Assembly (NCBI RefSeq): GCF_021390475.1 | Contig: NZ_JAJUWS010000004.1 | Location: 149,032-213,031, forward strand | Length of the DNA stretch: 64,000 nucleotides | Source of the DNA: Streptomyces sp. ST2-7A | GTDB taxonomy: Bacteria; Actinomycetota; Actinomycetes; Streptomycetales; Streptomycetaceae | Reading direction: 5' to 3' | Part shown: one piece after another, positions 27,854 to 36,710 of the stretch | How positions within the stretch are numbered: the stretch's first letter is position 1 | How the letters are laid out: each line of letters begins with the position of its first letter | Made by a program: the position numbers and the translations under genes | The notes under the pieces: model-generated | Told to the model about the DNA's origin: nothing | Database searches by the model: none | The model's input: the letters and a program-made list of their open reading frames with translations, nothing else

Positions 27854-28615
27854 ATGTCCACCACCGTTCAGCGCGTCGCCATCGTGACCGGAGGGGCCCG
27901 GGGTATCGGCGCCGCCACCGCCGTGCGACTGGCCCGGGAGGGCCGTGCCGTCGCGGTCCTCGATCTGGACGAGGCCGCCTGCAAGGACACCGTCGACCGC
28001 GTCACCGCGGACGGCGGCACCGCCCTGGCCGTGGGCTGCGACGTCTCCGACACCGAACAGGTCTCCGCCGCCGTGGGCCGTGTCGCGGCCGAACTCGGCC
28101 CGCCCGTGGTCCTGGTCAACAATGCGGGAGTACTGCGCGACAACCTGCTGTTCAAGATGAGCGATGATGACTGGGACACCGTCATGAACGTGCACCTGCG
28201 CGGTGCCTTCCTGATGTCCAGGGCCTGCCAGAAGCACATGGTCGACGCCGGTTTCGGCCGTGTCGTCAACCTCTCCTCCAGTTCCGCGCTGGGTAACCGG
28301 GGCCAAGCCAACTACGCCACCGCCAAGGCCGGTCTGCAGGGCCTCACCAAGACCCTCGCCAAGGAACTCGGCAAGTTCGGCATCACCGCCAACGCCGTCG
28401 CCCCCGGCTTCATCGTCACCGACATGACCGCGCAGACCGCGGCCCGGGTCGGGATGGACTTCGAGGACTTCCAGAAGGCCGCCGCCGACCGCATCCCGGT
28501 GCAGCGGGTGGGCCGTCCGGAGGACATCGCCAACGCCGTCGCCTTCTTCACCGGCGAGGACGCGGGCTTCGTCTCCGGCCAGGTGCTGTACGTGGCCGGC
28601 GGCCCGCTCAACTGA
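27854..28615 (+). CDS. fabG: 3-oxoacyl-ACP reductase-type SDR
   Basis: A 253-residue classical short-chain dehydrogenase. ATG 27854 follows GAGGGGAA. TGGARGIGAATAVRLA binds NADP, LVNNAGVLRDNLLFKMSDDD and VVNLSSSSALGNRGQANYAT lead to the YATAKAGL catalytic Tyr/Lys, and ANAVAPGFIVTDMTAQ follows. It is FabG-like, and reduces 3-oxoacyl-ACP or a related ketone. It sits 2 kb after the biosynthetic block under its own promoter with another SDR, so a link to that block is possible but not shown. Confidence 0.88.
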   Translation: MSTTVQRVAIVTGGARGIGAATAVRLAREGRAVAVLDLDEAACKDTVDRVTADGGTALAVGCDVSDTEQVSAAVGRVAAELGPPVVLVNNAGVLRDNLLFKMSDDDWDTVMNVHLRGAFLMSRACQKHMVDAGFGRVVNLSSSSALGNRGQANYATAKAGLQGLTKTLAKELGKFGITANAVAPGFIVTDMTAQTAARVGMDFEDFQKAAADRIPVQRVGRPEDIANAVAFFTGEDAGFVSGQVLYVAGGPLN

Positions 28616-28628
28616 GGGAGACGAGTCG

Positions 28629-29432
28629 ATGACCGACGCATCCACCCCGGGGACAACACCTTCCCCGGCCCCCGCCGGCCCGCCGGCCGACGCCGGCCGG
28701 GTGGCCCTGGTGACCGGCGGCAGCCGCGGTATCGGCCTGGGTATCGCCCGGGCCCTGGTCGCACGCGGGGACCGGGTCTGCATCACCGGTCGCACCGAGG
28801 AGTCGTTGCGCGAGGCGGTGAAGGAACTCGGCACCGACCGTGCGATGTACGTGGTCGGCAAGGCGCACGACGGGGACCACCGGGCCGAGGCGGTCGAACG
28901 GGTGATCGCCGAGTACGGCCGCCTGGACCACCTGGTGAACAACGCCGGTACCAACCCGGTCTTCGGCGGCCTCGCGGACCTCGATCTCGACGTGGTCCGC
29001 AAGATCTACGAGACCAACGTCGTCTCCGCCCTCGGGTTCGCCCAACGGGTCCGGGCCGCGTGGCAGGGCGAGCACGGCGGCACCATTGTCAACGTCGCCT
29101 CGGTGGCGGGCCTCAACTCCTCGCCCTTCGTGGGCGCGTACGGGATGAGCAAGGCCGCGATGATCAACCTCACCCAGCAGTTGGCCCACGAGTTCGCTCC
29201 CTTGGTGCGGGTCAACGCGGTGGCCCCCGCCGTGGTGCGCACCCGCTTCGCCGCGGCGCTGTACGAGGGGCGTGAGGAACAGGTGATCTCCCGCTACCCG
29301 CTGGGCCGGTTGGGCACCCCCGAGGACATCGGTGGCGCGGTCGCCTTCCTCACCTCCCCGGACTCGGCCTGGATGACCGGGCAGACCCTGTTGATGGACG
29401 GAGGGCTGTTCCTCAACGCCGGGGTCTCCTGA
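28629..29432 (+). CDS. SDR family oxidoreductase
   Basis: A 267-residue short-chain dehydrogenase just 13 bases after fabG, with a GAGGGAGAC ribosome site. After a Pro/Ala-rich 20-residue lead, LVTGGSRGIGLGIARALVAR binds the cofactor, VNNAGTNPVFGGLADLD follows, and AYGMSKAAMINLT has the catalytic Tyr/Lys. The pattern is close to many actinobacterial SDRs of unknown substrate paired with fabG. The operon ends at a 13-bp hairpin. Confidence 0.87.
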   Translation: MTDASTPGTTPSPAPAGPPADAGRVALVTGGSRGIGLGIARALVARGDRVCITGRTEESLREAVKELGTDRAMYVVGKAHDGDHRAEAVERVIAEYGRLDHLVNNAGTNPVFGGLADLDLDVVRKIYETNVVSALGFAQRVRAAWQGEHGGTIVNVASVAGLNSSPFVGAYGMSKAAMINLTQQLAHEFAPLVRVNAVAPAVVRTRFAAALYEGREEQVISRYPLGRLGTPEDIGGAVAFLTSPDSAWMTGQTLLMDGGLFLNAGVS

Positions 29433-29513
29433 CCCCGGCCCGCCCCACCCGTTCCCTCGCGCCTTCAACTCCTTTCAACGGGTTTTCGGCGCCTCTCACC
29501 ACCCTTCGAGACC

Positions 29514-29544
29514 CCGCGCGGCACCGCCTGTCGGTGCCGCGCGG
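29514..29544 (+). terminator. Terminator of the fabG-SDR operon
   Basis: CCGCGCGGCACCG (29514-29526) pairs perfectly with CGGTGCCGCGCGG (29532-29544) around a 5-base loop. A TACGTT -10-like element follows directly at 29545-29550 and may serve the ung gene. Confidence 0.8.
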
Positions 29545-29604
29545 TACGTTGCCCATGATCGTCGCTCATCCCGAACGGCGAGGCGCGCATCGGAGGTTGG
29601 ATCC

Positions 29605-30282
29605 GTGATCGACACGCTGCCCGGCGACTGGCAGGCCGTCATGGGCGAGGAGTTGCGGCAGCCCTACTTCAAGGAGCTGACCGCCTTCGTGGAGGCCGAG
29701 CGGGCCGCGGGCCCCGTCTACCCCCCGCCGGATCAGGTCTTCGCCGCCCTGGAGGCCACCCCGTACGAGGACGTCAGGGTGGTCGTTCTCGGGCAGGACC
29801 CCTACCACGGGGAGGGGCAGGGACACGGCCTGGCCTTCTCCGTCCGCCCCGGGGTCCGCGTTCCGCCCTCCCTGCGCAACATCTACAAGGAACTGCACGC
29901 GGATCTCGGCGTCCCCGTCCCCACCATGGGATACCTGATGCCCTGGGCCCGACAGGGCGTCCTGCTGCTCAACACCGCCCTCACCGTCCGTGCCGGTGAG
30001 GCCAACTCCCACCGGGGACGCGGCTGGGAGCGCTTCACCGACGCCGCCATCCGGGCGATCTCCGACCGGGAGCGTCCGGTGGTCTTCGTGCTGTGGGGGG
30101 CGCGGGCGCAGAAGAAGATCCCGCTCATCGACACCGACCGTCACACCGTGGTCACCGGTGCCCACCCCTCTCCGCTGTCCGCCCGCAAGTTCCTGGGCTC
30201 GCGTCCCTTCGGCGCGATCGACGCCGCGCTCGCCCGGCACGGACTGCCCCCCATCGACTGGCGGATCCCCGACCCCGCGTGA
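29605..30282 (+). CDS. ung: Uracil-DNA glycosylase
   Basis: A 225-residue family 1 enzyme that removes uracil from DNA. GTG 29605 follows GGAGG by 9 bases. VVLGQDPYHGEGQGHGLAFS is the water-activating loop with the catalytic Asp (D65), VPPSLRNIYKEL is the Pro-rich loop, LLLNTALTVRAGEANSH binds uracil, and TGAHPSPLSARKFLGSRPF is the Leu intercalation loop with the catalytic His. The length is normal and all motifs are intact. Confidence 0.97.
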   Translation: MIDTLPGDWQAVMGEELRQPYFKELTAFVEAERAAGPVYPPPDQVFAALEATPYEDVRVVVLGQDPYHGEGQGHGLAFSVRPGVRVPPSLRNIYKELHADLGVPVPTMGYLMPWARQGVLLLNTALTVRAGEANSHRGRGWERFTDAAIRAISDRERPVVFVLWGARAQKKIPLIDTDRHTVVTGAHPSPLSARKFLGSRPFGAIDAALARHGLPPIDWRIPDPA

Positions 30283-30368
30283 GCGGCACGTCCCACCAAG
30301 GCGTTCCCGCGGGCGGACCGGCCGTTGCCCGCGGGCCCGCGGCGTGCACGACCCCGACGCGCCCATCG

Positions 30369-30398
30369 GCGGGCCTCCCGTCGCGGCGGGAGGCCCGC
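30369..30398 (+). terminator. Terminator after ung
   Basis: GCGGGCCTCCCG (30369-30380) pairs perfectly with CGGGAGGCCCGC (30387-30398) around a 6-base loop. Confidence 0.82.
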
Positions 30399-30518
30399 GT
30401 ATGCTGCCGCACACGGCCCCATCCCGATCCCCCCGGCCCGCGCGTTCCCGCCCCGGCCGGGCCGGTGGCCCACCGGGTGCGGGCCGCCGGACCACCCCAC
30501 ACCCACCGAGGGAGCCCC

Positions 30519-31481
30519 GTGAGGATCGGCGTGATCGGCCTGGGCGACATCGCCCGCAAGGCGTACCTCCCCGTGCTCACCGCCCTGCCCGGCTGCGAAC
30601 CCCACCTGCACACCCGCAGCGCCACCACCCTGGAACGGATCGGCGACGCCCATCGGGTGCCCCCCGCCCACCGCCACACCGGGCTGGACTCGCTGTTGGA
30701 CGCCGGACTCGACGCGGCCTTCGTCCATGCCCCCACCGAAACCCACCCGGCCCTGGTGACCGCCCTGCTGCGGGCGGACGTGCCGGTGTACGTCGACAAG
30801 CCGCTCGCCTACGACCTGGCCGAGGCCCAACGGGTCGCCACGCTGGCGGAGGAACGCGGCATCGGTCTCGCGGTCGGTTTCAACCGCCGCCACGCGCCCG
30901 CCTACGCCCAGTGCCTGGAGCACCCCCGCGACCTCATCGTGCTCCAGAAGCACCGCGTCGGTCTGCCGGAGGACCCCCGTCGCCTGGTGTACGACGACTT
31001 CATCCACGTCGTGGACACCCTGCGCTTCCTGGCACCCGGCCCGATCGACCGGGTGACGGTCGACGGCGTGGTGCGCGAAGGACTGCTCCACCAGGTGGTG
31101 CTGCACCTCTCCGGGGACGGCTTCACCGCCCTCGGCACCATGAACCGTCGCTCGGGCTCGGCCGAGGAGATCCTGGAGGTCTCCGGCCAGGACACCAAGC
31201 GGGAGGTCCGCAATCTGGCCGAGGTCATCGATCACAAGGGCCAACCGAGCCTGCGGCGTCGCGGGGACTGGGTCCCCCCGGCCCGTCAACGCGGCATCGA
31301 ACAGGCGGTCCAGGCGTTTCTGCACGACGTGCGCTCGGGGCGCCGGTGCGACATCGCGGACGCCCTGCGCACACATGAGCTGTGCGAGCGGGTGCTGGAC
31401 GGCCTGCGGGAGTCGACCGGGGAATTCGACGGGGCCGGTCCGGTTTCGGGGTCCGCCGGATCGTTCGCGGAGAAGAGCTGA
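30519..31481 (+). CDS. Gfo/Idh/MocA family oxidoreductase
   Basis: A 320-residue NAD(P)-dependent dehydrogenase. GTG 30519 has GAGGGAG upstream. GVIGLGDIARKAYLPVL is the Rossmann start, FVHAPTETHPALVTALLRAD and VYVDKPLAYDLAEAQRVA carry the family Lys of the EKP motif, and VYDDFIHVVDTLRFLAPG fits the catalytic His region. Family members oxidise or reduce sugars, inositols and related compounds; the substrate here is unknown. It converges on uppP with about 50 bases between stops. Confidence 0.9.
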   Translation: MRIGVIGLGDIARKAYLPVLTALPGCEPHLHTRSATTLERIGDAHRVPPAHRHTGLDSLLDAGLDAAFVHAPTETHPALVTALLRADVPVYVDKPLAYDLAEAQRVATLAEERGIGLAVGFNRRHAPAYAQCLEHPRDLIVLQKHRVGLPEDPRRLVYDDFIHVVDTLRFLAPGPIDRVTVDGVVREGLLHQVVLHLSGDGFTALGTMNRRSGSAEEILEVSGQDTKREVRNLAEVIDHKGQPSLRRRGDWVPPARQRGIEQAVQAFLHDVRSGRRCDIADALRTHELCERVLDGLRESTGEFDGAGPVSGSAGSFAEKS

Positions 31482-31534
31482 ACGGAGGGGCCCGGACCGT
31501 CCTCCCGGCATCCCGGTGAGGGGCCGGGCCCGGT

Positions 31535-32416
31535 TCAGCCGCCGAACTCCTGACCGGCCAGCGGGTCCAACACCCCCATCCACACCAGCACCAGGATGAG
31601 GATGCCGACGACGATGCGGTACCAGACGAAGGGAGCGAAACTGCGGGTACTGACCCAGTGCATGAACCAGGCGATGATCGCGTAGCCCACGAAGAAGGCC
31701 ACCACGGTGGCGAAGATCGTCGGTCCCCAGGAGACGTGGGCCGACTCGTTCCCGATCTCCCCCAGCTCGTAGAGCCCGGACCCGAAGACGGCGGGGATCG
31801 CCAGCAGGAAGGAGTACCGCGCGGCGGCGGCGCGGGTGTACCCCAGGAACAGGCCACCTGTGATGGTGGTGCCCGAGCGCGACATGCCGGGAATCAGGGC
31901 CAGTGCCTGCCACAGGCCGAAGACGATGCCGTCGCGCAGGTTCAGGTCCTCGATCGTCTTGCGCGGCTTGGCCGCCCGGTGCCGGCCGCCCTGCTCGGCC
32001 TGCGTGGCCATCCGGTCGGCCACGGCCAGCGCGATGCCCAGCACGATGAAGCTGAGCGCGATCAGTCGCAGATCACGGAAGGGGCCCTGGATGGCGTCCT
32101 TCAGCAGGATCCCGAGCACACCGATCGGGATCGATCCCAGGATCACCAACCACCCCATGCGGGCGTTGAGGTCCTGCCGCAGTTCGGGGGTCCACAGGGA
32201 ACGGGTCCAGGTGGAGACGATGTTCCAGATGTCCTTGCGGAAGTAGATGAGGATCGCCAGTTCGGTGCCGATCTGGGTGACGGCGGTGAAGGCCGCCCCG
32301 GGATCCTCCCAGCCGGCCGCCACGGCGACGAGCCGCAGGTGCGCGCTGGAGGAGATCGGAAGGAACTCGGTGAGCCCCTGGACGAGCCCGAGAACAAGTG
32401 ATTCGAACCAAGACAT
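31535..32416 (-). CDS. uppP: Undecaprenyl-diphosphatase
   Basis: A 293-residue polytopic membrane enzyme that recycles undecaprenyl diphosphate for cell-wall synthesis. LVQGLTEFLPISSSAHLRLV with the Glu-rich motif and WQALALIPGMSRSGTTITGG with the PGxSRSGxT motif are both intact. The start MSWFESLVLG (ATG 32414-32416) is chosen to match the family. The in-frame upstream DTTDTTDTTDIT repeat would otherwise be added. The TVP38-type gene lies upstream on the same strand, 76 bases away. Confidence 0.95.
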   Translation of the reverse strand: MSWFESLVLGLVQGLTEFLPISSSAHLRLVAVAAGWEDPGAAFTAVTQIGTELAILIYFRKDIWNIVSTWTRSLWTPELRQDLNARMGWLVILGSIPIGVLGILLKDAIQGPFRDLRLIALSFIVLGIALAVADRMATQAEQGGRHRAAKPRKTIEDLNLRDGIVFGLWQALALIPGMSRSGTTITGGLFLGYTRAAAARYSFLLAIPAVFGSGLYELGEIGNESAHVSWGPTIFATVVAFFVGYAIIAWFMHWVSTRSFAPFVWYRIVVGILILVLVWMGVLDPLAGQEFGG

Positions 32417-32435
32417 GGCGCTGCGTGCTCGTCCC

Positions 32436-32471
32436 TCGGTGATGTCGGTGGTATCGGTGGTATCGGTGGTG
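32436..32471. repeat. Four 9-base tandem units upstream of uppP
   Basis: TCGGTGATG, TCGGTGGTA, TCGGTGGTA and TCGGTGGTG sit between the TVP38-type gene and uppP. On the minus strand they would read as Asp-Thr-Thr triplets in the uppP frame. They lie in the expected leader and may be a slippage-prone tract. Confidence 0.8.
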
Positions 32472-32492
32472 TCAAGGATGATCGTCGGTGGA

Positions 32493-33320
32493 TCAGGTCG
32501 AAATGGTAGGGCCATCCGATGGAAGGCCCGGCTCGAGGGTCGGGTTCCGGATGCTCCCACCCGTCGCCCCACCCGTCGTTCGTCCCCTTCCGGGGCGTCG
32601 CCCGCGCCGGGTGATGACGACGGAGGCCGCCCAGGCGAGGGCGATGATTCCAACAGCGGTGAGGAAAACGGGAGATGAGGGTTGATCGGCCCTGCTCGCG
32701 GCCACACAGTACGCGGTCGTCAGCGGAATCGTGCCCACCGTGGTCGCGGTCAGGAAGGTGGCCGGTCCGATGCGTCCGAAGGCCGCCGCCGCGGTGACCC
32801 CGGGAAACGGCATCATCGGGATCAGTCGCGCCACGACCACCGCGGTGAACCCCCGCCTCCCCGTCCACCGGTCGGCGGCGCACACCAGTGAGGGCGGTAG
32901 CCGACGACGCACCCCGGCCCGTCCCCAACGCCGCAGCGCGGTGAAGCCGATCGCCGCACCCAGGACCGTGCCGACCACCGCTGCCAGGGTGCCGACCACT
33001 GCTCCCAGGACTCCGCCCGCCACCAGGTTCATCAGCGGGCGCGGCACCATCAACGCGGTGAGCAGGGCGTATCCGAGGACGAAGAACACCGGTACCCACG
33101 GCGCGGGCACCGCTTCGAGGAACTCGGCGACCCCCGCCGCCGTCACCGTCTCCGATCCCGCGCCGAACAGGGCGAAAGCCCCCGCGACGGCCGCGGGCAC
33201 GCCCACCAGGGCCAGCGCCACGAGCCCGGCGGTCCACCACCGGGCGGCGGCCGAGGGGCCCGTCCCGGCCGGATCGGGGGACGGCTCGTGGTCGCCGGGT
33301 ATCGGGGGGTCGCGGAACAT
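32493..33320 (-). CDS. TVP38/TMEM64 (VTT domain) membrane protein
   Basis: A 275-residue membrane protein. Several hydrophobic helices are followed by the SNARE-associated/VTT pattern: VPRPLMNLVAGGVLGAVVGT and VVVARLIPMMPFPGVTAAAA, with the conserved RxxPxxPF motif. The family is related to DedA and probably moves lipids across membranes. The N-terminus is cytoplasmic and polar; the last ~35 residues are an Arg/Gly/Ser-rich tail. It is upstream of uppP on the same strand, a sensible pairing for lipid-carrier handling. The ribosome site is weak. Confidence 0.87.
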   Translation of the reverse strand: MFRDPPIPGDHEPSPDPAGTGPSAAARWWTAGLVALALVGVPAAVAGAFALFGAGSETVTAAGVAEFLEAVPAPWVPVFFVLGYALLTALMVPRPLMNLVAGGVLGAVVGTLAAVVGTVLGAAIGFTALRRWGRAGVRRRLPPSLVCAADRWTGRRGFTAVVVARLIPMMPFPGVTAAAAFGRIGPATFLTATTVGTIPLTTAYCVAASRADQPSSPVFLTAVGIIALAWAASVVITRRGRRPGRGRTTGGATGGSIRNPTLEPGLPSDGPTIST

Positions 33321-33395
33321 CGACCGAGCCTAGCCGATGGGCCCGTGCCGCCCCCCGGCCGGGCGGGAGGCGGCGAGGAGGGGCACACTGGGTCG

Positions 33396-34400
33396 GTGTC
33401 CCGAGCAGAACACCCTTCACCCGTTTCGCCCGCTTCCGCCTCCCCGCCCTTCCGGGTACCTCCCAACGCCCGGGGACACGTGGATCCCGAGGGGGTCGGA
33501 GCCGCCTCCCCGGCGCACGTCCCCGGGGCGCGGGCGACGGGGGACGGGAAGGTGGAAACGGAGCCCCTCCCGGTGGTGGTCACGGTCGACTCCGGTGTCG
33601 CCCGACTGCTGCCGGACCTCGACCGTCGCCGGGCCCGGCTGCTGACCCTGGACGGCGCCCCGCAGTCCTGGGTGGACCCCGACGATCCCGAACGACTGGA
33701 ATTCGAATACGTTCGGCACATCGCCGCCCTGCTGACGACCGCGATGCCGGGGGAGGGTCCGGTGGACGCCCTCCACCTGGGCGGGGGGGCGCTGACCCTC
33801 CCGCGGTGGCTGCAGCACCTGCGGCCGGGTTCCCGACAACTGGTGGTCGAGCACGACGCGGCACTGGCCGCGCTGGTGGTCGAGCACCTGCCGCTGCCGG
33901 CGGGCGCGCCCATCCGGATCCGGGTCGCCGACGCCCGCGACGCGCTGGAGGAGGTGCCGGAGGACGGCGTGGACGTGGTGGTGGCCGACGTGTGGGCGGG
34001 CAACCGGATTCCCGCCCGGTGCACCACCATCGGATTCGCCCGGGCCGCGGCCCGGGCCGTGCGGCCGGCCGGCCTGCACGTCGCGAACCTGGCCGACGCC
34101 GCCCCCCTCGACTTCGCACGGTCCCAGTTGGCGGCCCTGCGCGAGGTTTTCGCCCACGTGTACGTGATCACCGAGCCGTCCGTTCTGCGGGGGCGGAGGT
34201 ACGGAAACCTGGTGGTGGCCGCCTCGCACCGTCCGTTGGATCCGCGGGAGCCCACCCGACGGGTCGCCGCCGACCCCTTCCCGGCACGGTTGGTGCTCGG
34301 GGACGAGGTCGATCGACTGATCGGGGACGCCCGCCCGCCGTCCGAGGAGGAGGCGGCGCCCTCGCCGGCCCCCCCACCCGGCACCTTCCGGTTGCGCTGA
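33396..34400 (+). CDS. Spermidine synthase-like methyltransferase-fold protein
   Basis: A 334-residue protein. After ~65 low-complexity residues comes the spermidine synthase core: EFEYVRHIAALLTTAMPGEG, ALHLGGGALTLPRWLQHLRP (nucleotide-type loop), QLVVEHDAAL and DVVVADVWAGNRIP. The family includes aminopropyltransferases and orphan members in actinomycetes of unknown activity. The GTG start has AGGAGGGG a little far upstream (about 13 bases), so the exact start is uncertain. It is divergent from the TVP38 gene. Confidence 0.82.
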   Translation: MSRAEHPSPVSPASASPPFRVPPNARGHVDPEGVGAASPAHVPGARATGDGKVETEPLPVVVTVDSGVARLLPDLDRRRARLLTLDGAPQSWVDPDDPERLEFEYVRHIAALLTTAMPGEGPVDALHLGGGALTLPRWLQHLRPGSRQLVVEHDAALAALVVEHLPLPAGAPIRIRVADARDALEEVPEDGVDVVVADVWAGNRIPARCTTIGFARAAARAVRPAGLHVANLADAAPLDFARSQLAALREVFAHVYVITEPSVLRGRRYGNLVVAASHRPLDPREPTRRVAADPFPARLVLGDEVDRLIGDARPPSEEEAAPSPAPPPGTFRLR

Positions 34401-34427
34401 GGGGATCGCGCCGGGCGGAGGTGTGCC

Positions 34428-34485
34428 GGGTAACCCGTTCGAGGCGGGGACGCCCCTCCCCGAACGAGTTACCCATTGGTAATAT
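34428..34485 (+). promoter_or_regulatory. Large imperfect palindrome, nested operator and leaderless -10
   Basis: GGGTAACCCGTTCG (34428-34441) pairs at 13 of 14 positions with CGAACGAGTTACCC (34461-34474). The right arm then enters a second perfect repeat, TTACC-CATT-GGTAA (34469-34482), that overlaps TAATAT (34480-34485). TAATAT ends six bases before the ATG of the DUF4442 gene, so the transcript is probably leaderless. The inner repeat is well placed as a repressor operator. The outer stem may also end the upstream transcript. Confidence 0.6.
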
Positions 34486-34491
34486 CCTGGC

Positions 34492-34995
34492 ATGACTCGA
34501 CCTCGGCCTTCAGTAGGCGAACAATTGATCGAGGCCGTCCCCCTGGCACGCACCCTCGGCCTCGAGGTGACAGAGGTGGGCCCCGGTCGTGCCGTCGTCG
34601 TACTGCCGGACCGACCCGCTCATCACAACCACCTCGGCGGTCCGCACGCCGGAGCCGCCTTCACCCTCGCGGAGACCGCGAGCGGCGCCGTCGTCCTCGC
34701 GGCCTTCGGCCGACTGCTGGACCGCGCCGTCCCGCTGGCCGTCCGCGCCGAGATCGCCTATCACAAGCTCGCCATGGGGGAACTCGTGGCCACCGCCGAG
34801 CTCGGACGCCCCGCCGCCGAGGTGGAGGCCGAACTCGAGGCGGGAACCCGCCCCGAGTTCCCCGTCCGCGTCACCATCCGCCGGGCCGACGGGGACACCA
34901 CCGCCTCGATGACCGTCGTGTGGACGCTGCGACCCGGTGCGCCCCCGCCCGCCGCGGTGCCCGCCGAGGGGGGAGAAGCCGACGCCCCGGGATGA
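34492..34995 (+). CDS. DUF4442/PaaI-like hotdog thioesterase
   Basis: A 167-residue hotdog protein. HHNHLGGPHAGAAFTLAETA resembles the catalytic segment of PaaI-like thioesterases, and LAVRAEIAYHKLAMGELVAT is the following strand. The expected reaction is hydrolysis of an acyl-CoA; the substrate is unknown. There is no ribosome site: a TAATAT box lies directly upstream, pointing to leaderless translation from ATG 34492. The tight palindrome over this box suggests a TetR- or MarR-type repressor. The C-terminal 15 residues are Pro/Glu-rich. Confidence 0.83.
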   Translation: MTRPRPSVGEQLIEAVPLARTLGLEVTEVGPGRAVVVLPDRPAHHNHLGGPHAGAAFTLAETASGAVVLAAFGRLLDRAVPLAVRAEIAYHKLAMGELVATAELGRPAAEVEAELEAGTRPEFPVRVTIRRADGDTTASMTVVWTLRPGAPPPAAVPAEGGEADAPG

Positions 34996-35076
34996 GCCGC
35001 GACATCGGTTAGGCTTCCGGCGTGCGCCGTCGGGCGCCACGCCGGTAAGCGGCACGGGACACGGGAGGACCGGCGG

Positions 35077-35808
35077 GTGGAGATCAACGCATGGCTGGCG
35101 ACAATTCCGCCATTGGCGGTGTACACGCTGGTCACCGTCGTCATCCTGATCGAGATGCTCGGCGTCCCCCTACCCGGCGAGATCATTCTCGTCAGCGCGG
35201 CGCTGCTCGCCTCACAGGGTGTCGTCGACCCACTGTGGGTGGGGGTGTGCGCCACCGTCGGCGCCTGCGTCGGGGACTCCCTCGGCTACCTGATCGGACG
35301 CAAGGGGGGCAGACCCCTGTTCGCCCGTCTGGGGCGCAGATTCCCCCGCCACTTCTCGGAGACCAACATCGCCGCGGCCGAACGCGCCTTCCATCGCTGG
35401 GGCGCGTGGGCGGTCTTCTTCGGCCGCTTCATCGCCCTGCTGCGCATCTTCGCCGGCCCCCTCGCCGGGGTGCTGCGGATGCCCTACGGGAAGTTCCTCG
35501 CCGCGGACCTGCCCGGCGGGATCCTGTGGGCCGGCGGCACCACCGCGGTGATCTACTACCTCGGGGTGATCGCCCAGCAGTGGCTGCACCGCTTCTCCTG
35601 GGTCGGCCTGCTGATCGCGGTCCTCGCCGGGGCGCTGAGCACCTGGTACATCAAACGTCGCGCCGGCCGGGCCACCGCCCGGCTGATGGGGGCGGAGCCG
35701 GCCACCGATCCCGCCCCGACCCCGGGGGAGTCCGCCGACGAGACCACCGCGACGACCCCGGAGGGCGGATCCACCACGCGCTCTGCCCCCGTCGCCGTCA
35801 CCGACTGA
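35077..35808 (+). CDS. DedA family membrane protein
   Basis: A 243-residue membrane protein. GTG 35077 follows GGGAGGA. LIEMLGVPLPGEIILVSAAL, then GACVGDSLGYLIGRKGGRPL and FFGRFIALLRIFAGPLAGVL are the three hallmark DedA segments. DedA proteins are thought to return undecaprenyl phosphate or phosphatidyl lipids across the membrane. A 50-residue Thr/Pro/Ala tail follows the last helix. About 50 bases separate it from the acyltransferase gene, so both are probably co-transcribed. Confidence 0.92.
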   Translation: MEINAWLATIPPLAVYTLVTVVILIEMLGVPLPGEIILVSAALLASQGVVDPLWVGVCATVGACVGDSLGYLIGRKGGRPLFARLGRRFPRHFSETNIAAAERAFHRWGAWAVFFGRFIALLRIFAGPLAGVLRMPYGKFLAADLPGGILWAGGTTAVIYYLGVIAQQWLHRFSWVGLLIAVLAGALSTWYIKRRAGRATARLMGAEPATDPAPTPGESADETTATTPEGGSTTRSAPVAVTD

Positions 35809-35858
35809 CCACCCGTTCCCCCGTCGATCCGCGGGCCGTGGTGGACGCAAGGAGTTCC

Positions 35859-36710
35859 GTGCCCGTTCGTCCCCGGGCGGCGCTCGGTCGCCTCGCCTCC
35901 CGAACCCTGCACGCCGCGTGGCGCGGTCTGCAACGCGCCGGCGCGGTCACCGCCGACCGCCCCGGTCCGCACGCCTTCCGCCGCATCGGTCCCGGCACCC
36001 GCCTGGCGTTTCCCCAGGGCACGGTCTTCGGCACGCCCTGGATGGAACTGGGCGCGCACTGCGTGATCGCCCGGGACGTCACCCTGGCCGCCGGGATGCT
36101 CCCCGACCTCGACCTGGGCGAGGGCTCCCGGATCGTGCTGGGGGACGGTGTCGTCCTGGGACGCGGAACCCACGTGGTCGCCGACGCGCCCGTCACCATC
36201 GGTGACGACGTCCACATCGGTCCGCACTGCTACCTGACCTCGACCAACCACTCCTACGACGACCCGCACCGACCCGTCGGCCTGCAGTGGCCGCGCTCGG
36301 CGCCGGTCACCATAGGGGACGGCGCCTGGCTGGGCACCGGCTCGGTGATACTGCCCGGCGTCCGACTCGGTCGCAACGTCGTGGTGGCCGCCGGCTCCGT
36401 GGTGCGCGAGGACGTGCCCGACCACGCGGTGGTCGCCGGCACGCCGGCACGGATCGTGCGTCGCTGGGATCCCGAACACGGCTGGCGGCCACCCCTGCGC
36501 ACCCCCGCCCCCGTGCCATTGCCCGAGGGGATCACCGCCGAGCAGTTGCGTCACCTGGCGGAGGCGGAGGCCGGCGGGGCCGGCCCGGAGCGGCTCCCCG
36601 GGCCGACCGACGGGCCGGCCGGCCGTGTCCCGGAGGACGGCTCCGTCCGGCGGCGAACCGGGGGCCTCAGGCCATCCGGCCGTACTCGATCGCCGGGCAC
36701 CGGTCCATGA
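35859..36710 (+). CDS. Hexapeptide-repeat (left-handed beta-helix) acyltransferase
   Basis: A 283-residue protein. GTG 35859 has AAGGAG 5 bases upstream. Residues ~85-200 hold hexapeptide turns (IGDDVHIGPHCYL, then TSTNHSYDDP with the catalytic His, and APVTIGDGAWLGTGSVILPG). The end AVVAGTPARIVRRW is typical of maltose/galactoside-type O-acetyltransferases. It transfers an acyl group from CoA to a sugar or other hydroxyl. The C-terminal ~70 residues are low-complexity, and the last 44 bases overlap the 3' end of the CoA-binding gene on the other strand. Confidence 0.88.
   Translation: MPVRPRAALGRLASRTLHAAWRGLQRAGAVTADRPGPHAFRRIGPGTRLAFPQGTVFGTPWMELGAHCVIARDVTLAAGMLPDLDLGEGSRIVLGDGVVLGRGTHVVADAPVTIGDDVHIGPHCYLTSTNHSYDDPHRPVGLQWPRSAPVTIGDGAWLGTGSVILPGVRLGRNVVVAAGSVVREDVPDHAVVAGTPARIVRRWDPEHGWRPPLRTPAPVPLPEGITAEQLRHLAEAEAGGAGPERLPGPTDGPAGRVPEDGSVRRRTGGLRPSGRTRSPGTGP

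Noticed and set aside
27854..29432. FabG and the second SDR as part of the 13-gene block
   Set aside because: They have their own consensus promoter and are separated by an integrase remnant and the HipA/DUF3037 pair; a ketoreductase role remains possible but unsupported.
32417..32707. Longer uppP start that includes the DTT-type repeat
   Set aside because: The extension overlaps the end of the TVP38 gene and is polar, while MSWFESLVLG matches the family start.
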